From contig MCFE01000793.1 in the NCBI GenBank assembly GCA_002104905.1, forward strand, positions 1-35,965: a DNA stretch of 35,965 bases, read 5' to 3'. Under the pieces are notes generated by a model. It saw only the letters and a list, made by a program, of their open reading frames with translations, had not been told where the DNA came from and did no database searches. Position numbers and translations under genes: made by a program. The DNA comes from Basidiobolus meristosporus CBS 931.73 (Eukaryota > Basidiobolomycota > Basidiobolomycetes > Basidiobolales > Basidiobolaceae). Position 1 is the stretch's first letter. Each line of letters opens with the position of its first letter. Shown piece after piece: positions 10,441 through 21,015 of this stretch.

Positions 10441-10790
10441 CACTTTCTACTACAGAGGCAGAGTATATGGCAGCCTGTGAAGCTACAAAAGAAGCAATGT
10501 GGTTAAGAAAGCTCTTTACAGATTTAGGCCTATGTCAAAAAACGCCTATTACTTTATTTCAAGATAATCAAGGATGTATACAATTAGGTAGAAATCCAAC
10601 TTTTCATGCTAGAACCAAGCACATAGATATTAGACATCATTTCATACGTGAAGCTATAGAGAATAACTTAGTTAGCTTAGTTTACTGTCCTACAGATGAA
10701 ATGATTGCAGACATATTTACCAAACCATTAGCTAGAGACAAGTTTGAATATCTTAGGTCAAAATTAGGACTAGTCAGTATGAACATTTAG
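10408..10790 (+). pseudogene. Out-of-frame RNase H C-terminus of copia A
   Basis: The correct frame after the deletion carries TEAEYMAACEATKEAMWLRK, DNQGCIQLGRNP, ARTKHIDIRHHF and the terminal ADIFTKPLARDKFEYLRSKL motifs of copia RNase H, ending at TAG 10788-10790. B and C read GAISWNSRKQP through the junction, so this is a mutation (or sequencing indel), not programmed frameshifting. Loss of the RNase H C-terminus would be expected to block replication in cis. Confidence 0.88.
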
Positions 10791-10792
10791 CT

Positions 10793-10801
10793 GAGTGGGA
10801 G
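10793..10801 (+). promoter_or_regulatory. Polypurine tract of copia A
   Basis: GAGTGGGAG immediately precedes the 3' LTR, the plus-strand DNA priming site. The same nine bases precede the 3' LTRs of C (27017-27025) and E (29602-29610); B has GAGTGTGAG. Confidence 0.8.
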
Positions 10802-11150
10802 TGTTGTAAAATTCGTAATTTCCACCTAAATATTCACCTAACTTAGTCACTTAGATCATTACCTTCAAATCCTAGAGAATACTGACCAAATTCCTTGTCG
10901 GGATTTACTTAGAATATTTTCACCAAAATGCCAGGTACCCAGAACATGAAAATTCTCAAAGTTGTCCAAACAGCCCCAAACTTTGCACACATGTTCTTGG
11001 GACCTTCCTTAACCTATTCTACGTGTTTGTAATGCCAAGACCATGTAAAAGTATAAATACTACTTTTACATTCAATAAATCATTAAGTGAAAACCACATA
11101 ATCTACTTGTTCTCCAAATCACTTCCAATATCTCCAAGACTCTTACAACA
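10802..11150 (+). repeat. 3' LTR of copia A
   Basis: 349 bp, one substitution relative to the 5' LTR, followed by target duplication GTTTT. It includes the same TATA/inverted-repeat block and AATAAA. Confidence 0.95.
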
Positions 11151-11155
11151 GTTTT

Positions 11156-12597
11156 GACTTTGAAGGCTTTAGTACACTGTCCTCTCAAGGGATGCTGAAC
11201 TCAGTGCATACTTTTGTTAAGATACCAACTAAGTTGGGGATTGTAGCTCAATAGTTCTCCCTTGACAAGCTTGTGGCTTTATTCCCCATTACATCAGATT
11301 AGAGACAGGACCCAAGTATTCCTAGCAAGCCTTTGCTAGAGGTTATTGCACCCACTGAACACCCCACACACAAAACACTTGAGAAGTGCTGGGCATTTCT
11401 CTTCCTTGGACTTATAGACCACCACACTATTGAAAAGTAATTGCACCCCATATTTCACAAAAAACTTGGTCAAGATTTTTCATCACAACAATGTATAAGT
11501 AGCTTTTGATTGGTTCCCTGTCAATTTGCTCACTTTCTGATCCTGGACACTCTATCACCTCCTATGCTTGTGTGCATTGATTGGCTATTGCCTTTTTTTC
11601 ACATTCCTTACTTCCTGACCCAACCATTTCTCTTACTTTCATGCATATGAATTGATTTATTTCTGTTGAAACTTCAGTTGCACTTCAATTGCCAATTGTA
11701 TTGACCTATACAAGTTCATATACACTACAATAACATTAAACCCAACCCCACACTCAACAAGTAACTCCATTAAAATACACCACTCAACAAGTATTTCTAC
11801 TGTAATGCTCCGGTTCCACAACTTTGACAGGAACCCAATAGCTTTATGCCACTGCTCATTCAATGGTTCCCACATGTCCTGGTCTTCAGCTGGCACTGCA
11901 AGGTCTTGCACTGCATCTGCTAGTATTTACAATAAATCCTTGCAATATTCAAGTGTGCTTTCCTGAGCACTGCTCATGAAGAAGTGCTGCAACCTCTTGG
12001 TGTGCCTATTGATGTTCCAAGATTCCACTGAATGGAATGTGCTAGGCTTTCAAGTTCTTGACATTGTTGTCTTGTCTGTCAGTGGGATCTCCACTCTGTC
12101 AATAATGGAGGATATGGAGGCTGTGGTAGGCAAATTGTCTTTCTCTGCAAACTCATCTACCTCACTGGAGTGTAGCTCAACTGGCTGCGCTTCCAACTCT
12201 TGAGAAATAGCTGTTTCATGTTGGTAATTCTTCTTGGCTGTGAAAGGATTCAGTCTGTTCTGGGATTGCGGTGTCAATTGGCAAGAACTGCAGTTTTTTT
12301 GTATGCCTGCCTGTCTCAGGCTTGGGTAGACATCTTTACCTTTTACTTTATCACTGCCAGGTTTGTCACTGCTACTTTGTCAGAGTGCCTCCTGTAATGA
12401 ACTATGCATTCTTCTTGATAATTTCTGCTCTGTCATATCTGTTTTGGCCTGCTTGTCCCTTGCTGGCACTTGTCTGGCAACCTGACATGTTTTTCTGGTT
12501 GTTTTGAGCTCTCAACTGTAGTTGTCAGAGGCTCCTGTAAAAGCTGCTAGTTCTTATTACTACAAGGTCTTTTGCTGCTACTTTGATTGAGCGCTTA
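11156..12597. other. Unidentified decayed sequence between copia A and copia D
   Basis: No intact gene. A minus-strand frame series from about 12277 to 11657 encodes fragments such as NPFTAKKNYQHETAISQEL, LAHSIQWNLGT and AVPAEDQDMWEPLNEQWHKA, spread over different frames, which looks like a decayed Gag-like or host protein; family not recognised. A tRNA-like A-box/B-box pair lies at 11243-11285. Part of the left end could be gypsy LTR sequence continuing from 6461. Confidence 0.35.
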
Positions 12598-14579
12598 ATT
12601 TGTCTTGAAGACTCATCTGCATCTAATTGATTTTCAGTTGATTAGTAACTTGACTAAGTCTCATGTTTGATTTTCCATTAGGGCCTGATATTCCTCAGTC
12701 ATTGCAGATCTCCAAACTTTGTCTGAGGGCTATTCAGGGCCTCTTTTACAGTCTGGGGCTCAGCAATATGCACTGAATAGGCATTGGCTAAGTTTGTACC
12801 CTCACCAATTTAGTAATTGAGCTATTTCTTGTCCAGTTGGATCTCTGGGGATTTGATACTGGAATGATCACTTCTGGGATATTCCTGGGCACTGCTTCAG
12901 GCTGAGGCATGGTTGTAGAGTTTGCTGGGGTTAAAATGGCTTCATTGTTCTGCTCTGATTTACTCCTGACTATTGGTGGATTTGAGATCAAATTTTTGTC
13001 ATAAACTGATTTCATTTTTTATGAAAATTTTCAATATTTATCAGAAAACGCATCCCAGGACTTGCTCAGCTTCTTTGACTTGATATACAGAGCCTATATA
13101 CCTTACTCTCATTGCAGTAGCTCAAAAATTTGCAATTTCACTTTTTGGCTCAAATTTTGGCTGATTTCCAGGCAGCACATGGCATATGCTATACACCCAA
13201 TATTCTTAGATATTCTGCACTTGGTCTGTATCCATACTATGCTTTAAATGGAGTAGAATTACAAAGTAATCTATTGTATCATCTACTTTTAAGGTATAAA
13301 GCTGTGGCAACTGATTCTGCCCTAAAATCATAGTATAATTTTTGATCATGGATCATTGATCTAAACATATCAATAATTGAGCTGTTTGCATGTTCTGCTA
13401 CTCCATTTTGCTGTAGGGAATAGGGTACAATTGTGTCTTGCTTTATGCCATGAATCTTGCAGCAGTGGATGAAGAGTTTTGAGGTATATTATCCACTATT
13501 GTCAGAGTGAATTTTGTTGATTTTTCACTAGTCTCTCTTTAGCATGGCTTTAAACCCCCTGAGCTTAGATAGAGCTTCTTCCTTACTCTCCATGATGACA
13601 ACCAATGGTTATCTTGTAAAATCATCAATAAAAGTGATTAAATACTTCATCCCATCTGAGGATAGATTTTGCATAGGTCCACACATGCCTGAGTGAATCA
13701 GATCTAATTTTTCTTAGTTTTGATTAACCAAGAGCTCTTAAATAGTTGTCTGGCTTGTCTCCCACATATGCAGACCTCACAGCTCTCCAAATTAGTTGGG
13801 GATCAATTTTACTCCGGAAATTAACTGATCCTTGATCATTTTGTGCAAATAATCAAAAATGATGTGTCCAAATCTCCTATGCCAAAGCATTGGTGTTTCT
13901 TTATATAAGCTGCTTATATTGGCTTCCAGATATGATCAAATATAGGTCAAGTTATACAGATTCTGATCTCTGATACCCAAAACTATATGAGCACCATTTT
14001 GATCAGTGATCCTGCATGCAGAATTGTCAAAGCTGGAGCTGAGTCCTTCTGCTGTGGCCTTGCTTACAGAGAGTAGGTTCTTAGCTATTTCTGGTGTATA
14101 GAGTACGTCTTTCATGGTCAGTGTATGGCTTCCTTTACTGCATCTAAGGTTTGCTTGGATAGTTCCTCTCCCACTGCATCAAGTGTTCTACCATCACCCA
14201 TCAAAACCTTCTTAATTAGAGTTTATTGGTATAGGGTTAAAGTTCTGTTTGTGTGTACAGTGTTGAGATGCTCCAGAGCCAGTGTACCACATCTGTGAAT
14301 CCTTGTTTGTGGTCATATTTGGTGCAGATATGAATAGTCTATCTTTAGCTGTTGCAGCATATCCATAGTCAGGCTTCTTTTGCTGATTATCTCTCTTTGT
14401 TGGTTATCATGGCTTATTAGAGCATTTTCTTCTTCCTTCTTATTGGCACTGGATTCTCTTAATTCTTCATCCAGGAGCCTTCCATAGATATAATTTAAGG
14501 TCAAATCTTCAGTTCTGGACTCTAGGGCTAATACAAGGCCTTGGAACTTGTCTGTCAGGCTATTCATGATAGTAACTAT
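12598..14579 (-). pseudogene. Copia D pol remnant: mid-gag to RT N-terminus
   Basis: Read leftwards from the B insertion: gag end (DKFQGLVLALESRTEDLTLNY, 14313-14567), then protease, integrase and linker stretches colinear with element A but with many indels and stops, the last readable block being the linker (SNPPIV, PRNIPEVIIPVSN, 12788-13015) and the start of RT (to 12598). The zinc knuckle region is mostly deleted: ISHDNQQ runs directly into EIISKRSL. No functional product. Confidence 0.8.
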
Positions 14580-14927
14580 TGTTGTAAGAGTCTTGGAGAT
14601 ATTGGAAGTGATTTGGAGAACAAGTAGATTATGTGGTTATCACTCAATGATTTATTGAATGTAAAAGTAGTATTTATACTTTTACCTGGTCTTGGCATTA
14701 CAAACACGTAGAATAGGTTATGAAAGGTCCCAAGAACATGTGTGCAAAGTTTGGGGCTATTTGGACAACTTTGAGAATTTTCATGTTCTGGGTACCTGGT
14801 ATTTTGGTGAAAATATTCTAAGTAAATCCCGACAAGGAATTTGGTCAGTATTCTCTAGGATTTAAGGGTAATGATCTTAGTGACTAAGTTAGGTGAATAT
14901 TTAGGTGGAATTACAAATTTTACAACA
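14580..14927 (-). repeat. 3' LTR of copia B
   Basis: 348 bp on the minus strand, ends TGTTG and CAACA as seen on the plus strand. The TATA and inverted-repeat block is kept with one altered arm end. Confidence 0.92.
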
Positions 14928-14938
14928 CTCACACTCAG

Positions 14939-17900
14939 CTAAATGTTCATACTGATTAGTCCTAATTTTGACCTAAAATATTCTAACTTGTCTCTAGCTA
15001 ATGGTTTGGTAAAAATGTCTGCAATCATTTCATCTGTAGGACAGTAAACTAAGCTAACTAAGTTATTCTCTATAGCTTCATGTATGAAATGATGTCCAAT
15101 ATCTATGTGCTTGGTTCTAGCATGAAAAGTTGGATTTCTACCTAATTGTATACATGCTTGATTATCTTGAAATAAAGTAATAGGCATTTTTTGACATAGG
15201 CCTAAATCTGTAAACAGCTTTCTTAACCACATTGCTTCTTTTGTAGCTTCACAGGCTGCCATATACTCTGCCTCTGTGGTGGAAAGTGCTACGGTTGGTT
15301 GCTTTCTTGAATTCCATGAAATTGCTCCTGTACAGTAAAGAAAGGTGTATCCTGTGGTGGATCTTCTGTCTTCCAAATTTTGTCCCCAGTCAGCATCAGA
15401 GTATCCCACAAGATCCTGTTCTGAATCCTTATAAGTGTATCTTAAGCAGATATCAGCAGTTCCTTTTAGGTATCTAAAAATCTGCTTAACTGCTGCAATA
15501 TGATCAGATCCATAGTTCTGATTATGTTGGCTGACAACTCCCACTGAATATGAGATATCTGGACGTGTCCCAAGCATGATATACATGAGACTGCCAACCA
15601 TAGACTGATAAGGAAAGTCAGGGCTTTCAGATGGCACCAAGCTCTCTTGATTTGGTTGAGCTTTGACCAAGTTAAGGTTTGTCTCCATTGGGGTAGCTGC
15701 CGGTTTACAGTCTTCTATTTTGTACTTCTTTAATATATCTTGAATATACTTGGATTGACTTAGGGTGATAGTCTGGGTACTTCTGTCTATGGAGAACTTA
15801 ATCCCTAAGTAGTAACTAAGTTCTCCTAGATTGGACATCTTGAACTCCTTAGATAGGCTGGATTTAGTCTCCTCTAATGTTTCTAGGTTATTGGTGGCTA
15901 TAATAAGATCATCCACATATAGAGCTAATAGAACTGGACTTGCTCTATCTGGCTCATAGTATATACTATAGTCAGCATTACTTCTTTGGAGACTCAAAGA
16001 TTTTAATAAAGAATCTATCTTGCAATTCTAGGCTCTTGGTGATTGTTTGAGACCATATAGTGACTTTTTAAGCTTGCGAACCAAATGGGGGTTATCTTGG
16101 TCAACAAACCCATCAGGCTGGTCCATATACACGTCCTATCAAGTTCTCCATTCAAAAATGCAGTCTTTACATCCATTTGATGAATAAAAAACTTATATTT
16201 GGCTGCAATAGCCAATATTAATCTGATGGAATTAAACTTGGCTACCGGTGCAAAGGTCTCAGTATAGTCAAGTCCTTTTGATTGAGAGTATCCTTTGGCT
16301 ACAAGTCTTGCTTTGTATCTTTCATTTGTACCATCAGCCTTGTATTTTGTCTTGAAGACCCATCTGCATCCAATTGATTTTTGGTTGATTAGTAATTTGA
16401 CTAAGTCCCAAGTTTGATTTTCCATCAGGGCCTGATATTCCTCAGTCATTGCAGATCTCCAAAACTTTGTCTGAGGGCTATTTAGGGCCTCTTTTACAGT
16501 CTGGGGTTCCTCAATATGGACTGAATAGGCATAGGCTAAGTTTGTACCCTCATTAATATAGTAATTTGGGCTATTTCTTGACCAATTGGATCTCTAGGCA
16601 CTTGATACTGGAATGATCACTTCTGGGATATTCCTGGGCACTGATTCTGGCTGAGCCACAGTTGTAGAGTCCTCTGGAGTGAAAAAAATTTCATTGTTTT
16701 GCTCTGATTCAATCCTGACAATTGGTGGACTTGAGATCAAATTTTTGTCATCATCTGATGTCATTTTTTGTGAAAATTTTGAATTTTCATCAAACAACAC
16801 ATCCCTGGACTTGATCAGCCTCTTTGCTTTGGTATTGTAGAGTCTGTATGCCTTACTCTCATTGCAGTAGCCCAAAAATATGAATGTTACACTTTTTGGC
16901 TCAAATTTTGACTGATTTCTGGCCAGTTTTTTGGCATATGCTGTACATCCAAATATTCTTAGATGTTCTGCACTTGGTCTGTATCCATGCCATGCTTCAA
17001 ATGGAGTAGAGTCACAAAGTATTCTGTTATAACTCCTATTTTTAAGGTATACAGCAGCAGCAACTGATTCTGCCCAAAAATCATAGGATAACTTTTGATC
17101 ATGGATCATAGATCTTGCAATATCAATTATTGATCTGTTAGCTTGTTCTGCTACTCCATTTTTTTGTGGGGAGTATGGTATAGTAGTCTCTTGCTTTATC
17201 CCATGAATTTTGCAGAAGTGGATGAAGAGTTTTGAGGTATATTCTCCACCATTATCAGAGCGTATTTTCTTGATTTTTTCACCAGATTCTCTCTCCACCA
17301 TGGCTTCAGATTCCCTGAGCTTAGACAGTGCTTCTTCCTTTCTCTCCATGCAGTAGACCCATGTGTATCTTGTATAATCATCAATAAAAGTGATTAAATA
17401 CTTCATCCTGCCTAAGGATAAATTTTGCATAGGTCCACACAGATCTGAGTGAATTAGATCTAATTTTTTCTTGGTTTTGATTAACCCAGAGCTCTTGAAC
17501 AGTTGTCTTGCATGTTTCTCATATATGCAGGCTTCACAGTACTCCAAATTAGCTGGAGAATCAATTTTCACTCCAGAAATTAGCTGATCTTTGATCATTT
17601 TGCACAAATAATCAAAATTGATGTGTCCAAATCTCCTGTGCCAAAGCATTGGTGTTTCTTCATTTAAGTTACTTATATTGGCTTCCAAAAATGATGGAAA
17701 ATAAGTCAACTTGTATAGATTCTGATCTCTGATGCCCAAAGCAATATGGGCACCATTTTGATCAGTGATCCTGCATCCAGAATTGTCAACACTGAGACTG
17801 AGTCCTTCTGCTGTGGCCTTGCTTACAGAGAGTAGGTTCTTGGCTATTTCTGGTACATAGAGTACTTCTTTAAAGGTCAGTGTATGGCTTCCTTCACTGC

Positions 17901-18906
17901 TTCTAAGGCTTACTTGGATATTTCCTTCTCCCACATCTAGTGTTCTATTGTCACCCATGAAAACCTTGTTAATTGGAATATCTTGATATTGGGTAAAAAG
18001 TTCTTTTTGGTGTGTCAAGTGTTGAGAAGCTCCAGAGTCAATATACCATGTCTGAGAATTCTTTTTAGTGGTCATATTTAGTCCAGATATGAATAGTCTA
18101 TCTTCAGTTGTTGCAGCATTTCCATATTCAGGCTTCTTTTGCTGATAATCTCTCTTTTTGAGACACCGGTCTGTTGTGTGTCCTTTCCTTTTGCAGTAGT
18201 TGCAAAATAGGTTGCTGTTGCCTTTGTAGGGTCTTGGGTATCTCCTTTGTTGACTATCACTGCTTATTAAAGCATTTTCTTCTTCCTTCTTATTGGCGCT
18301 TGATACTCTTAATTCTTCATCCAGGAGCCTTCCATATACATGATTTGAGGTCAAATCATCAGCTCTGGGCTCTAGGGCTGAGACAAGGCCCTGAAACTTG
18401 TCTGTCAGGCTATTCAGGATGGTAACTATCACATCCTCATCAGTAGTTGGTACGCCCACAGATTCCATCTCATCTACCAGCAGGGTAATTCTGTTAATTA
18501 GATTTTTCATTTCTTCTCCTGGCAGCATCTTTGTAGTAAAGAATTTTTGTCTCAGATACATTTTCTTGGCAGCTGAACATGACTGGTAGGTGTCTTCTAA
18601 TGCCTTCCAGGCATTCTTTGCCATTTTTGCTCTTGAGCATTGAATTAGCAATTTGTCCTTGACATTTAGACAACTGCAGTTAAAGGCACTTTGCTCTTTC
18701 TTCTAGTACTTTAAGGCTTCCTCTCCCACATTTTTAGGAGGGCATTCTTCTCCCATGACAATATCCCAAAGGCCTCTTTCTTGTAGCAGCATCTTCATCT
18801 TCACCTTCCACACTTGGTAGTTAGATCCATCCAACTTTTCAGCAGAGGGAAAAATTCCAGTAATAGCAGTAGTAGACATTGCAGAGAGTGACAGCTTGGG
18901 GCTCAT
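14939..18906 (-). pseudogene. Copia B gag-pol, interrupted by three stops and a frameshift
   Basis: Starts at the ATG within the primer-binding site (18904-18906). In-frame stops: TAG at 18703-18705 (a CAG codon in A), TAG at 16594-16596 (where C has CAG and A has CGG), TAG at 16028-16030 (TGG in A, motif PRAWN). One base is missing near 16137 within GELDEDVYM. Between these the Gag, zinc knuckle (CNYCKRKGHTTDRC), protease DSGAS, integrase (SDLCGP, SDNGGEY, VAEQANR), RT (YVDD in 14939-15997) and RNase H are readable. RNase H is in frame through GAISWNSRKQP, documenting the ancestral frame lost in A. Not translatable as a whole. Confidence 0.9.
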
Positions 18907-18910
18907 AACC
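18899..18910 (-). promoter_or_regulatory. Primer-binding site of copia B
   Basis: Minus-strand GGTTATGAGCCC directly inside the LTR, identical to the A site and again complementary to the initiator tRNA-Met anticodon arm, with the gag ATG inside. Confidence 0.78.
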
Positions 18911-19258
18911 TGATGTAAGAGTCTTAGAGATATTGGAAGTGATTTGGAGAACAGGTAGATTATGTGGTTTACACTTAATGATTTATTGAGTGTAAAAGTA
19001 GTATTTATACTTTTACCTGGTTTTGGCATTACAAACATGTAGAATAGGTTAAGGAAGGTCCCAAGAACATGTGTGACAAGCTTGGGGCTGTTTGGACAAC
19101 TTTGAGAATTTTCATGTTCTGGGTACCTGGTATTTTGGTGAAAATATTCTAAGTAAATCCCAACAAGGAATTTGGTCAGTATTCTCTAGGATTTAAGGGT
19201 AATGATCCAAGTGACTAAGTTAGGTGAATATTTAGGTGGAATTACAAATTTTACAACA
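18911..19258 (-). repeat. 5' LTR of copia B
   Basis: 348 bp; inner terminus altered from TGTTG to TGATG on the plus strand. About 18 differences from 14580-14927, followed by target duplication ACTAT. Confidence 0.92.
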
Positions 19259-19287
19259 ACTATCACATCCTCATCAGTATTTGGTAC
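19259..19287 (-). pseudogene. 29-bp sliver of copia D gag between B and C
   Basis: This includes the target duplications of B (ACTAT, left) and C (GGTAC, right), leaving 19 unique bases. It matches the gag codons for TDEDVIVTI-type sequence in A and joins 14579 on one side and 27374 on the other. Confidence 0.88.
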
Positions 19288-19588
19288 TGTTGTAAAAATT
19301 TGTAATTCCACCTAAATATTGACCTAACTTAGTCGCTTAAATCATCACCCTCAGGTTCTATAGATTACTGACCAAATTCCTTGTTGGGATTTACTTAGAA
19401 TATTTTCACCAAAATACCAGGTACCCAGAACATGAATATTCTCAAGGTTGTTCAAACAGCCCTAAACTTTGCACAAATGTTCTTGGGACCTTCCTTAACC
19501 CATTCTACAAGTTTGTAATTCCAAGACCAGATAAAAGTTTAAATACTACTTTGACATTCAATAAATCAATAAGTGAAAACCACATAAT
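19288..19588 (+). repeat. 5' LTR of copia C, left part
   Basis: First 301 bases of the LTR, from TGTTG to CACATAAT, broken by H2. It includes the TATA block (AAAAGTTTAAATAC here, so degraded). Confidence 0.92.
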
Positions 19589-19601
19589 AGACTTGTTCCG
19601 T
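19589..19601 (+). repeat. Left terminal inverted repeat of H2
   Basis: AGACTTGTTCCGT, matching the inverse of 22993-23005 except one base; followed by ATAGTGCC-type subterminal words to about 19675. Confidence 0.85.
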
Positions 19602-19771
19602 TGGATAGTGCCACATAGTGCCAGCCTGCTTATGGTGCCGGATTGATCTGGCACTCTATGGCACTATCTGGCACTATAATTTCTACCATGATGCCTGTGG
19701 TATGATACAGCTACTGGTAATTTTACTCAATCTTACTTATGTTGCTCAGAATAGTGCTTTCCTTGCTTTAT

Positions 19772-20656
19772 TTACTCTTCATAATGCTCCAGACACATTT
19801 CTCTCAGTGGATGTCTTCTTGTATGAACATACTGTGCATTAATAAGTATCTTAACTATTTTACCTATTCTGCTGTTTTCTCCTATATATGACTTTCCTCT
19901 GTATTTACCTGCCAATATGCTGAATCTCTTCAGATATCCAAATGTGTGCTCTACCCTTACTCTGAAATGATTAAATATCTCATTGTAGAGCTTCTGCTTC
20001 CTGCTAAGTACACCATTCCTTGGCTTCCTATAAGCTGTAATACATCCTAATCTCTGACAATCCTCTCCTATATAAGCTAAGTCTGCCATACATTTCTCCC
20101 CTCTACTGAATTCAGGATGATTCTCTACCCAGAGTACTTTGTCATGCCTACTTCCAGCAAATGGCCCACTAAACCAGATGATGTTACCCTCAATGTCAGA
20201 CAGTGCTTGAAACTTCACACCGTGTGCCTTGTACTTGCCAGAATAAAAGTGTCTCTGCCCTCTAGAAGGTCTGTTAATCCTCACTGGGAAGGTATCCAAA
20301 ATACTCCTGATATGGAACCTGTTGCTGAACACTCTGGGATATGGAAGTCTATTGGAGCTTCTGAACCTAGTATTCCAAGCTTGCTCTAAGTCATTCATAC
20401 CCTCTGCAAGGTGGTTCTCCATTGCTGTCAGCTGGGAATGAAAGCTTCTAGGACTTTTGTTGCCATGGATGGTGGGATGAAACCTTGTAGGGCAATAGTT
20501 CTTGTGATAGCAGAGAAGTTTAACAAGGGATCTCCTTGAGTAGATTGGGGTTGATGGTCCACAGTACTTGGAATAGATCTCCTCTAGTGTGTCAAAAGGA
20601 AATCCAGTGGTAGTGATGGGATTGATGAGAAAAGACCATTCAGATGAGTAAGTCAT
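19772..20656 (-). CDS. Harbinger-type DDE transposase (H2), open
   Basis: 294 aa of the DDE_Tnp_4/HARBI1-like type, cutting and rejoining its own terminal repeats in the nucleus. Candidate catalytic residues: D121 in SILDTFPVRINRP, D192 in KCMADLAYIGE and E236 in RVRVEHTFGYLKRF; the GPFAGSRHD block (165-172) is the usual Gly-Ser-x-His-Asp segment. The start Met is the first in a frame open further upstream to about 20730 without another Met, so an upstream exon or lost start is possible; HARBI1 proteins are commonly somewhat longer. Downstream neighbour is the left inverted repeat; the second frame starts 359 bp away in divergent orientation, suggesting a shared promoter region. It is the only complete DNA-transposase frame in the window, but the partner frame is broken. 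Confidence 0.85.
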   Translation of the reverse strand: MTYSSEWSFLINPITTTGFPFDTLEEIYSKYCGPSTPIYSRRSLVKLLCYHKNYCPTRFHPTIHGNKSPRSFHSQLTAMENHLAEGMNDLEQAWNTRFRSSNRLPYPRVFSNRFHIRSILDTFPVRINRPSRGQRHFYSGKYKAHGVKFQALSDIEGNIIWFSGPFAGSRHDKVLWVENHPEFSRGEKCMADLAYIGEDCQRLGCITAYRKPRNGVLSRKQKLYNEIFNHFRVRVEHTFGYLKRFSILAGKYRGKSYIGENSRIGKIVKILINAQYVHTRRHPLREMCLEHYEE

Positions 20657-21015
20657 ATTAAAATTGGTGGATGATTGTATAAAGGCGGTTTGAATTGATT
20701 TGGCTTGATCTGCCTTATTTATCTGATTTTTAATACATTATGGTTAAATCTCCATCAATTGCCACGTATCCCATCATTATGTTGCAAAAATCATCCGCAA
20801 ACAATGCCTTGATACTTTTATTGATGCTTTAATCATAGGTCTATAATCAAATAGGAAATCTGCAATTGATGTGATCTGATCCATGTCAACGCAATCCGAG
20901 ATGCATCATGCATAATATATGGAGATTTCAACAATCATGTTAGTTTTCATATAAATTTCATATAAGACCAGGTTGATGTCAATATAATGCTGTATAAGTA
21001 TCCAAATCCGTTGCT

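Larger units (their letters stand above)
6467..11150 (+). mobile_element. Ty1/copia LTR retrotransposon A, near-intact and young
   Basis: Two 349-bp LTRs (TGTTG...CAACA) differing at a single position (C/T, near 6529 and 10864), a 5-bp target duplication GTTTT (6462-6466, 11151-11155), a primer-binding site, one long gag-pol frame in copia order (integrase before RT) and a polypurine tract. The only clear defect is a 1-nt deletion in RNase H near 10407. It is the youngest element here and a reference for B, C and D of the same family. Confidence 0.95.
14580..19258 (-). mobile_element. Copia element B inserted in gag of D
   Basis: 348-bp LTRs at both ends (18 differences by hand count, about 5%), 5-bp duplication ACTAT (14575-14579 and 19259-19263), primer-binding site at 18899-18910, altered polypurine tract GAGTGTGAG at 14928-14936, and a colinear but interrupted gag-pol. 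Family is that of A. The host sequence on both sides is D gag. Confidence 0.93.

Noticed and set aside
10400-10470. Programmed ribosomal frameshift in copia A
   Set aside because: The site is inside RNase H, and B and C read through without a shift, so it is a deletion.
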